Origin: a bacterium
Lineage (GTDB): Bacteria; JAUVQV01; DATDCY01
Assembly (NCBI GenBank): GCA_036524115.1
Contig: DATDCY010000218.1
Location: 1-12,654 of the forward strand
DNA: 12,654 nt
Direction: 5' to 3'
The translations under genes were made by a program, and so were the position numbers. The notes under the pieces are model-generated. The model saw only the letters and a list, made by a program, of their open reading frames with translations. It had not been told where the DNA came from and did not search any database. This document shows, in pieces, positions 7,832 through 12,654 of the stretch; the stretch's first letter is position 1; each line of letters opens with the position of its first letter.

Positions 7832-8074
7832 CTAGGCCGCGCCCTTCTCCTTCTCGAGCTTGAAGACCGCGATCGCGTCAGGCTCGGGGCAGGCGTAGAA
7901 GCACAGGCCGCAGGCGGTGCAGGCGCCGGAATCGACGAACTCGACCGCGTGGTAGCCGAGGCGGTTGAGTGACTTGCCGGCCTTGAGGAGCTTCTGCGGG
8001 CAGGCCTCCACGCAGAGCAGGCAGCCCTTGCACTTGTCCGCCCGGATCTGCACGGTCCCCTTCGGCTTGGCCAT
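7832..8074 (-). CDS. Dicluster 4Fe-4S ferredoxin subunit (delta) of the 2-oxoacid oxidoreductase
   Basis: An 80-residue ferredoxin-like subunit with two complete CxxCxxCxxxCP motifs: CKGCLLCVEACP (Cys15, 18, 21, 25) and CTACGLCFYACP (Cys52, 55, 58, 62). It would bind two [4Fe-4S] clusters. It should carry electrons from the beta-subunit TPP site to the external ferredoxin. It is the first gene of the operon, followed by alpha and beta-gamma. The MAKPKGTV start matches the family; no Shine-Dalgarno sequence lies at a normal distance. The promoter at 8084-8112 puts the transcript start 2-4 nt before the ATG. Confidence 0.95.
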   Translation of the reverse strand: MAKPKGTVQIRADKCKGCLLCVEACPQKLLKAGKSLNRLGYHAVEFVDSGACTACGLCFYACPEPDAIAVFKLEKEKGAA

Positions 8075-8083
8075 AGTCAGCGG

Positions 8084-8112
8084 ATTTTATCCACCCGCAT
8101 GGCCGGGGTCAA
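8084..8112 (-). promoter_or_regulatory. Sigma-70-type promoter of the oxidoreductase operon
   Basis: On the minus strand: TTGACC (8107-8112), exactly 17 nt, TAAAAT (8084-8089). The expected transcript start, near 8077, is only about 3 nt before the ATG at 8074, predicting a leaderless or near-leaderless mRNA. It lies in the 70-nt gap after the upstream gene's stop codon (8145), where no terminator is seen. Confidence 0.7.
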
Positions 8113-8144
8113 GCAACAGGTACTCACACAGCGAAGGGGCGCCG

Positions 8145-9242
8145 CTACTCCACTTTCTTGTAGCCTGACGGGGGCGCGAACTCCCCGTCCGACAGCGACC
8201 CCGTGCTGATCTTCCGGATCTCCGTGTAGGTGTCGAAGACGGTCTTCGTCCCGGACTGCTCGCCGCCGGAGGAGCCGCCGGACGAGCCACCGGAGCCTCC
8301 CGAGCCCTTCGCGACCTTCTTCCCGAACGCCGACATCAGGCCGCCGAGGCCCTTCGAGAGGTCCATCCCCCCGCTTTCGCCGCCGGCTTCACCGCCGCCC
8401 TCGCCGCCGCCTCTCTTCGCCGCGGCCTCGCCGCCCGAGCTCTTGAGCATCCACTTGACGCCGGTGCCGATCGGGTAGCCCTTGATCTTCGACATCTTCT
8501 CGGCGACCTCCTTCGCGCCCTTGCGGAAGGACTCCTCGTCGCCCCCGATCATGGACCCGACCATCGCCAGGCCCATCTTCTGCGCCTCCTGGTCGGTCAT
8601 GTCCCAGCCGATCTTCTTCAGCCAGGCCTTCGTGAATTCGGTCTCCTCCTTCTGCAGCGCCCGGATCTCCGAGGTCTCGGGCGTCGTCCAGAGGTCCGAG
8701 ACCATCGTGCTCTCCGAGCGCGCCTTCGTCTCCAGGTCCTCGGTCTCGACCACCCACGTCACCACGTAGTGCGTGCAGTCGTACGCGCCGATCGTCTTGT
8801 GGTCCCCCGGTTCGCTCACCGTGATCTCGTTGCGCACGACGCGGACCTTCGGCTTCTCCTCCTTGCCGCGGCGCTCCTGGCGCTCGCCAGGCTCCTTCGA
8901 CTGCGGCGGCGGCGTGATGCGCGACTCGGTGTAGGTCTTCTTCTTGTGGTCGAGCTTCCAGACCGCGTCCTTCTGGATGTCGGTGATCTCGTCGCCGCCG
9001 ATGTCGCCGGCCATCTTGCCGAGGAAGCCCGTCATCTTCATCTGCGAGACGTCCCGCTTGCGCAGGCCGCTGAGCTTCTCCACCGAGGTCGACTCCCCGG
9101 CCCCGAAGCCCGCGAAGCCCGCCGTCTTCATCGTGCGCTCGACGGTGACGTCCGCCCGCGCCGCCCCGGCGGACATGAACACCACGATCGCGGCCGCCGC
9201 CACCGGCGCCGCGCACCACCGCTTCCTCTCGCCCCGGATCAT
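8145..9242 (-). CDS. Secreted protein of unknown function, DUF4412-like, with Gly/Ser-rich region
   Basis: A 365-residue protein with a Sec signal peptide (basic MIRGERKRWC, hydrophobic core to about 27, cleavage after AARA at 30) and so a periplasmic or outer location. The mature part alternates charged and beta-like segments (ITDIQKDAVWKLDHKKKTYT, VSEPGDHKTIGAYDCTHYVV). Next come a helical stretch (190-250), a low-complexity Gly/Ser/Glu region (269-330) and a C-terminal block GSLSDGEFAPPSGYKKVE. The pattern recalls DUF4412-type periplasmic proteins; I infer this without a search. The start at 9242 is chosen over an in-frame ATG at 9317: GGGGAGGA lies just upstream, the signal peptide then begins properly, and the promoter -10 at 9321-9326 leaves no leader for the longer form. 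Single mature-form Cys156; no lipobox. Confidence 0.85.
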   Translation of the reverse strand: MIRGERKRWCAAPVAAAAIVVFMSAGAARADVTVERTMKTAGFAGFGAGESTSVEKLSGLRKRDVSQMKMTGFLGKMAGDIGGDEITDIQKDAVWKLDHKKKTYTESRITPPPQSKEPGERQERRGKEEKPKVRVVRNEITVSEPGDHKTIGAYDCTHYVVTWVVETEDLETKARSESTMVSDLWTTPETSEIRALQKEETEFTKAWLKKIGWDMTDQEAQKMGLAMVGSMIGGDEESFRKGAKEVAEKMSKIKGYPIGTGVKWMLKSSGGEAAAKRGGGEGGGEAGGESGGMDLSKGLGGLMSAFGKKVAKGSGGSGGSSGGSSGGEQSGTKTVFDTYTEIRKISTGSLSDGEFAPPSGYKKVE

Positions 9243-9320
9243 CGCCGTCCTCCCCGCCTGTCGAGTTTCCAGCAGGGGAACCGCTGCGTCCCCCGCGCCT
9301 CCACCAAACCTGACCAAAGG

Positions 9321-9348
9321 ACTATAGCGCGGCCCCGCTCGTGGTCAA
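9321..9348 (-). promoter_or_regulatory. Sigma-70-type promoter of the secreted-protein gene
   Basis: On the minus strand: TTGACC (9343-9348), 16 nt, TATAGT (9321-9326). The predicted start near 9314 leaves a leader of about 70 nt before the ATG at 9242. The -35 box contains the maf stop codon (9345-9347), so the promoter is partly embedded in maf. It uses the same TTGACC -35 as the promoter at 8084-8112. Confidence 0.7.
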
Positions 9349-9953
9349 GCGCCGTCCTCCGGCGGACGGGCGGACGTGAAGCCGCACGCGGCGAGCATCG
9401 CCGCCACCCGCTCGAGCGGCAGGCCGACGACGTTCGAGAGCGAGCCCGACACGCGGCTGACGAGACGGCGGCCACGTCCCTGGACCGCGTAGGCGCCGGC
9501 CTTGTCGAGCGGCTCGCCCGTCGCCACGTAGCGGCGGATCGCGTCCGGATCGCGCGGGCGCATGGTCACGGCGCTGCGCACCACGGCGGTGCGAGCGCGA
9601 CCGCCGCCCACCGGCGCGAGCGCCACGCCGGTGAGCACCTCGTGGCTGCGCCCGGCGAGCCGCCCGAGCATCCGCTCCGCGTCGCGCGGACCCGCCGGCT
9701 TGCCGAGGATCGCGCCGTCGAGAGCGATCACCGTATCCGCCCCGAGGACCCAGCGCGCGCCGCTCCCGCACGGCAGCGCGCGCGCGACGGCCCGGGCCTT
9801 CTCCAGGGCGAGGCGCCGCACGTGCGCGCCCGGCTTCTCCCCGGGCAGGGGCCGCTCGTCCGCGTCGGGGGCGCGCACCGCGAAGGGGACGCCGAGGCGC
9901 CGCAGCAGCCGGCGGCGGCGGGGCGAGGTGGACGCGAGGACCAGGGCCCTCAT
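9345..9953 (-). CDS. maf: Maf-family nucleoside triphosphate pyrophosphatase
   Basis: A cytosolic house-cleaning enzyme that hydrolyses (modified) nucleoside triphosphates to monophosphate and pyrophosphate. It has 202 residues, normal for the family. Motifs: LASTSPRRRRLLRRLG (6-21, Ser and Arg contacts), GADTVIALDGAILGKP (71-86, with the catalytic Asp73), GRSHEVLTGV (101-110), DKAGAYAVQG (150-159) and GSLSNVVGLPL (170-180). This looks more like the dTTP/UTP group (YhdE) than YceF, with modest certainty. The start is the ATG at 9953, which overlaps the Gx stop as ATGA. Upstream in-frame codons read through the Gx gene and are not used. Last gene of a four-gene operon. Confidence 0.93.
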   Translation of the reverse strand: MRALVLASTSPRRRRLLRRLGVPFAVRAPDADERPLPGEKPGAHVRRLALEKARAVARALPCGSGARWVLGADTVIALDGAILGKPAGPRDAERMLGRLAGRSHEVLTGVALAPVGGGRARTAVVRSAVTMRPRDPDAIRRYVATGEPLDKAGAYAVQGRGRRLVSRVSGSLSNVVGLPLERVAAMLAACGFTSARPPEDGA

Positions 9954-10462
9954 GCGACCGCCTGGAAGTACCCCTGCCAGCGCAGCAGGATCACGTTCGC
10001 GAGCAACCCCGTCGCGACGCCGGCGACAAGCGCGGGCGCCAGGACCCAGGGGAGCAGCCACGAGAGGTCCGCCGCGGGCAGCAGGAGGGTCCTGAGGACG
10101 AGCAGCTGCGCCGCGCCGTGGGCGACGGCGCCGGCCGCGCTCACCCCAAGCGGCGACCACAGCCGCCAGGCGCCGCGGGCCAGCAGGGCCATCGCCGCGG
10201 TGCTCGCGACCGAGCCTGCGAGGCTCAGGACAAAGGCCGGGCCGAGGAAGCCGCCGAGCAACAGCGAGCCGATCGTCACGCGCAGCACGGCGACGAGCAT
10301 GCCGGCCCGCCAGCCGACGCAGAGCACCGCGATCAGCGTCACGAGGTTGGCGAGGCCCGGGCGCACCCACGGCAGCGGCGAGGGGACCTGGCCCTCGAGC
10401 AGGTGCAGCGCGAGGGCCAGCGCGAGCAGCACGCCGAGGAACGAGGCCTTGCGCACGTTCAC
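9950..10462 (-). CDS. Gx transporter / 'heptaprenyl diphosphate synthase component I' family membrane protein
   Basis: A 170-residue, very hydrophobic protein with about five to six membrane helices. The N-terminal motif LLEGQVPSPLPWVRPGLANL matches PF07456, labelled heptaprenyl diphosphate synthase component I. That family sits in the Gx-transporter clan with ECF S-components, which argues for a solute-binding membrane subunit rather than an enzyme. The start is GTG at 10462, overlapping the apbE stop as GTGA; a second GTG two codons later is possible. The stop overlaps the maf start by 4 bp. Tight coupling to apbE suggests a role linked to flavinylation, such as bringing flavin across the membrane (inference). 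No polyprenyl synthetase gene is nearby. Confidence 0.85.
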   Translation of the reverse strand: MNVRKASFLGVLLALALALHLLEGQVPSPLPWVRPGLANLVTLIAVLCVGWRAGMLVAVLRVTIGSLLLGGFLGPAFVLSLAGSVASTAAMALLARGAWRLWSPLGVSAAGAVAHGAAQLLVLRTLLLPAADLSWLLPWVLAPALVAGVATGLLANVILLRWQGYFQAVA

Positions 10463-11544
10463 GGCCGGCGAAGCCCCCGCGCCAACGCCTCGAGTGCCGC
10501 GTCGCTCCAGTGCAGCGAGCCGGCGCCGTCCACGATCACGCCGCGGACGCCGGGCCGAGAGCGCAGGAAGGCCACCCCGCGCTGCGCGCCGAGGACGAAG
10601 GCCGCCGTGGCCGATGCGTCCGCCTCCGCGGCGGTCGGGGCGAGGACCGTGACGCTGCGACATCCGCAAGCCGGCATCCCCGTCGTCGGGTCGAGGATGT
10701 GGTGGTATCGCACCCCGTCCTCCTCGAAGAAGCGCTCGTAGTCGCCGGACGTGACGATCGCCGTGTCGGTGAGGTCGAGCGTGAAGAGCAGCGACCCCGA
10801 GTCCCGCGGGTCTTGGACGCCGATGCGCCAGAAGCCTTTCCCGGGCCGGGAGCCGGCGACCCGCAGATCGCCGCCGGCATCGACGATGACGTCGGTCATT
10901 CCCCGCGCCGCGAGGACGTCCATCGCGCGGTCAACAGCCCACCCCTTGGCGATCGCACCCAGATCTAGCCCCATCCCAGGCAATGTGAATCCCACTGAGC
11001 CATCACCCTGATCTAGAACAAGCTTTCTGTATCCCACCTTTGCCACAGCGTCGCGCAGCTCGGTCACGCTCGGTCTTCGCCCACCCTCATCGAATCCCCA
11101 GAGTTTCGAGAGTGGCCAGACCGTTACGTCGAATGCGCCGCCGCTCGCCTCGCTGAAGCTCGCCGCCTCCCGGATCAGTTGGAAAATATCCTTTTCCACC
11201 GGGACCTTGGCGCGAAAGCCTTCCCGGTTGACCCTGGAGATCAGGCTGTCCGTCCGATGACTGCTCAAGAGAGCGTCGATCCTCTCGATCTCGGCGAAGG
11301 CCGCCTGAATGGCAGCCATCGCCTCCTTCTCCTCACGGCTGGCAACGGTGATCTCGACCACTGTCCCCATGAGGGCCCGCGAATCGCGAAAGAGTCGCTC
11401 TTCACCACTCGTGGCAAAAGATGCCGGCGAAAGAAGCGCCGTCACACCCACTGACGCGGAGACTATCGGCAAAATCAGGTGTTTCACGAACCACCGGTCA
11501 AACGAGCCCAATGAGCGCCGTGCCGCGGACCGACTCACGGCCAT
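10459..11544 (-). CDS. apbE: FAD:protein FMN transferase (ApbE)
   Basis: It transfers FMN from FAD to a Ser/Thr of target redox proteins (Rnf/Nqr subunits, FMN-binding-domain proteins), Mg-dependent, on the outer face of the membrane. 361 residues, complete. Motifs: MGTVVEI (59-65), DVTVWPLSKLW (139-149), DLGAIAKGWAVD (194-205), DAGGDL (222-227), TSGDYERFF (265-273), HHILDPTTGMPA (281-292) and AEADASATAAFVLG (306-319). Residues 20-45 form a signal peptide or anchor ending ASFA-TSG. A GTG at residue 20 (11487) would give a textbook signal peptide and is an alternative start. It lies 8 bp after the MobB-like gene and overlaps the Gx gene by 4 bp. The 5' half (10981-11520, about 60 % GC) is much less GC-rich than the 3' half (10501-10980, about 72 %). 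No target flavoprotein is in the window. Confidence 0.96.
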   Translation of the reverse strand: MAVSRSAARRSLGSFDRWFVKHLILPIVSASVGVTALLSPASFATSGEERLFRDSRALMGTVVEITVASREEKEAMAAIQAAFAEIERIDALLSSHRTDSLISRVNREGFRAKVPVEKDIFQLIREAASFSEASGGAFDVTVWPLSKLWGFDEGGRRPSVTELRDAVAKVGYRKLVLDQGDGSVGFTLPGMGLDLGAIAKGWAVDRAMDVLAARGMTDVIVDAGGDLRVAGSRPGKGFWRIGVQDPRDSGSLLFTLDLTDTAIVTSGDYERFFEEDGVRYHHILDPTTGMPACGCRSVTVLAPTAAEADASATAAFVLGAQRGVAFLRSRPGVRGVIVDGAGSLHWSDAALEALARGLRRP

Positions 11545-11552
11545 CAGCGCCG

Positions 11553-12110
11553 TCAGGCCCCCATAAACGCCCGAACCGCCTCGACGAGGGGCCGGAGGTC
11601 GAGATCGGGCGTGCCAACCGACATCGCGAGCACCGGGACTCCCCTGCGGGCCGCCTCCGCGACGGGTCCGCTCGCGGGCTCGCCCTCGGGAGGCGCCCCC
11701 ACAGCCACGATGTAGTCCGCCGCAGCCGCGAGGCGCTGATCGCGCTCCGGGCGCTTTCCGAGCATGGCCGCCGCTGCGACCAGCACGGTGAAGCGCTCCT
11801 CGGCGAGCGCGAGCGCCCCGGCGCCCTCGACGAGCACCGCCGGCGCCCCGGCCAGGCGCTGGCGCATGCCATCCCAGACCTCTGCCACGCGGTCGCGCGG
11901 GCCCACGATCCGCGCCACCAGGGAGGCCCCGCTCGCCGCGAAGCGCGCCGTGTCCTTCCCCGGCTCACCCGCCCCCCACTCCACGCGAGGCGCCTCCTCC
12001 CGGGGCGAGATCTTGACGGCCGCAAGGCCGGGCAACGAACGTAGGATGGCGCAGGCCACCCCGGTCTTGCCGGAGTCGCTCGCCGAACCGACGACGGCGA
12101 TCACCCTCAC
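11553..12110 (-). CDS. MobB-like P-loop NTPase
   Basis: A 185-residue protein with a Walker A motif GSASDSGKT (8-16), followed by AVKISPREE (31-39), GKDTARFAASGA (51-62) and VLVEGAGAL (92-100). This matches the order of MobB (Lys/His strand, Gly-Lys-Asp-Ser/Thr loop with AGA, VEG strand). MobB assists transfer of the guanine nucleotide to molybdopterin. The protein is longer than typical MobB, with extra C-terminal alpha/beta sequence (ADYIVAVGAPP, VLAMSVGTPDLDL), and could be a related nucleotide-dependent ligase or kinase. It starts with GTG at 12110, with AAGGAGG (12116-12122) 5 nt upstream. First gene of the operon with apbE; no mobA or moe gene is visible here. Confidence 0.75.
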   Translation of the reverse strand: MRVIAVVGSASDSGKTGVACAILRSLPGLAAVKISPREEAPRVEWGAGEPGKDTARFAASGASLVARIVGPRDRVAEVWDGMRQRLAGAPAVLVEGAGALALAEERFTVLVAAAAMLGKRPERDQRLAAAADYIVAVGAPPEGEPASGPVAEAARRGVPVLAMSVGTPDLDLRPLVEAVRAFMGA

Positions 12111-12148
12111 GGATCCCTCCTTGCGCGGGCGCGTCCCGCGGAAGGCCC

Positions 12149-12158
12149 ATGATACTAT
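12149..12158. promoter_or_regulatory. Possible overlapping divergent promoter (MobB-like operon / priA)
   Basis: In the 113-bp divergent gap, the plus strand reads TGATACTAT (extended -10, 12150-12158) towards priA. The minus strand reads TATCAT (12149-12154, five of six consensus) towards the MobB-like gene. Neither has a convincing -35 at 16-18 nt. The two sites overlap, so transcription would be mutually exclusive at any moment. A GC hairpin (12181-12191 with 12201-12209) sits directly before the priA ribosome-binding site. Confidence 0.35.
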
Positions 12159-12223
12159 GCGCGGCGAGGCGTTCGCGCAGCGGGGCGCGAGTGCAGGGGG
12201 CTCGCCCCGGGGAGGTGCGTTCC

Positions 12224-12654
12224 ATGACCGCCCGCTATGCCGACGTCGCCCTGCGACTCGCCCTGCCCGAGGCGCTGCAGTTCGCCATCCCGGAGGAGCT
12301 GCGCGGCAGGGTGCGCCCCGGCCAGCGGGTGCTCGTGCCGCTGCGGGGCGGTCGCGACGTCGGCTACGTCGTCGGGCTCTCGGACGAGCCGAAGGTGCAG
12401 GCGGTGCGCCCCATCGAGCGGCTGCTGGACGCCGAACCCCAGCTCCCCGCCGACGTGCTCGAGCTGATCCTCGCCGTCTCCCGCCACTACCTCGCGCCCG
12501 TCGGCCTCGTGCTGCGCGCCGCGGTGCCGCGCTCGGTCCACTACGAGGGGACGGCGCAGGCTTCGGCGGCCCCGCGCGAGGTGCTCGTGGCGACGGTGGC
12601 CGTCCCCGTCGAGGAGGCCGAGACGCACCTCCCCGCGCTCGCGCGCCGCGCCCC
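12224..12654 (+). CDS. priA: Primosomal protein N' (replication restart helicase PriA), N-terminal part; 3' end outside window
   Basis: 143 residues of the N-terminal 3'-DNA-end-binding domain, open to the window edge. The start MTARYADVALRLALPEALQF, then VRPGQRVLVPLRGGRDVGYVVG, is the typical PriA opening. It is followed by PADVLELILAVSRHYLAPVG, matching the winged-helix part (LA..YL.P.G). PriA recognises stalled forks, unwinds the lagging arm and loads the primosome. The helicase motifs and zinc ligands lie beyond the window. The start is supported by GGGGAGG ending at 12215, 8 nt upstream. Divergent from the MobB-like/apbE operon. Confidence 0.92.
   Translation, partial: MTARYADVALRLALPEALQFAIPEELRGRVRPGQRVLVPLRGGRDVGYVVGLSDEPKVQAVRPIERLLDAEPQLPADVLELILAVSRHYLAPVGLVLRAAVPRSVHYEGTAQASAAPREVLVATVAVPVEEAETHLPALARRA

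Noticed and set aside
9243-9317. Longer start for the secreted protein at 9317
   Set aside because: It would start 4 nt after the -10 box and put 25 residues before the signal peptide; the ATG at 9242 has a strong ribosome-binding site.
9954-10370. N-terminal extension of Maf to an upstream start
   Set aside because: The extra residues are an out-of-frame reading of the Gx gene; the family N-terminus begins at the ATG at 9953.
8769-10652. Plus-strand open frame of 627 codons opposite the secreted-protein gene, maf and the Gx gene
   Set aside because: It is antisense to three well-supported genes, of biased composition, with no recognisable domain.
10463-10669. N-terminal extension of the Gx protein into apbE
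   Set aside because: The extra 69 residues are low-complexity Arg/Gly readings of apbE; the PF07456-like N-terminus begins at the GTG at 10462.
12155-12628. Minus-strand open frame opposite priA
   Set aside because: It lies antisense to the conserved PriA N-terminal domain, with no domain of its own.

Overview
This is a GC-rich (roughly 65-75 % in coding parts), densely packed bacterial chromosomal segment. It has no rRNA, tRNA, CRISPR array, phage gene or transposase. The gene set is an AMP-forming acetyl-CoA synthetase, a membrane pyrophosphatase, a four-domain 2-oxoacid:ferredoxin oxidoreductase with a dicluster ferredoxin, ApbE with a Gx-type membrane protein, a MobB-like P-loop protein, Maf and PriA. 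It suits an anaerobe or facultative anaerobe with ferredoxin-based metabolism. The palindromic intergenic repeats and the operon style make Desulfobacterota/Desulfuromonadia-like bacteria (the old Deltaproteobacteria) my best guess. This rests on recollection, not on a search.

Layout. 2-895 (+): 3' part of acs, closed by a strong terminator. 968-1528 (+): isochorismatase-family hydrolase. 1535-1660: palindromic repeat, family R1. 1783-2508 (+): unknown two-TM protein with a promoter placed so that its mRNA would be leaderless. 2508-2632: a second palindromic repeat (family R2) between convergent genes, followed by the hppA terminator. 2717-4804 (-): hppA, predicted K+-independent H+-pumping type. 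4805-5343: the only long gene-free stretch. It holds a low-GC island with six TGTCA/TGACA pentamers in 72 nt, then a partial and a fuller R1 copy in tandem. 5344-8074 (-): oxidoreductase operon, ferredoxin then alpha then a beta-gamma fusion, with a near-leaderless promoter. 8145-9242 (-): secreted Gly/Ser-rich protein with its own promoter nested in the 3' end of maf. 9345-12110 (-): tightly coupled operon MobB-like, apbE, Gx protein, maf. 12224-12654 (+): 5' part of priA, divergent from that operon.

How the genes may work together. The oxidoreductase makes acyl-CoA and reduced ferredoxin from 2-oxoacids. Acs spends ATP and releases pyrophosphate, and HppA can recover that pyrophosphate as an ion gradient. 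ApbE covalently attaches FMN to extracytosolic redox proteins; the Gx protein translated with it belongs to an ECF-S-like fold and could plausibly supply a substrate. No flavinylation target protein is visible here.

I see no clear new defence or mobile system. The items most worth a second look are the R1 and R2 repeats, the TGTCA cluster upstream of hppA, two predicted leaderless starts, the ApbE-Gx coupling and the composition break inside apbE.
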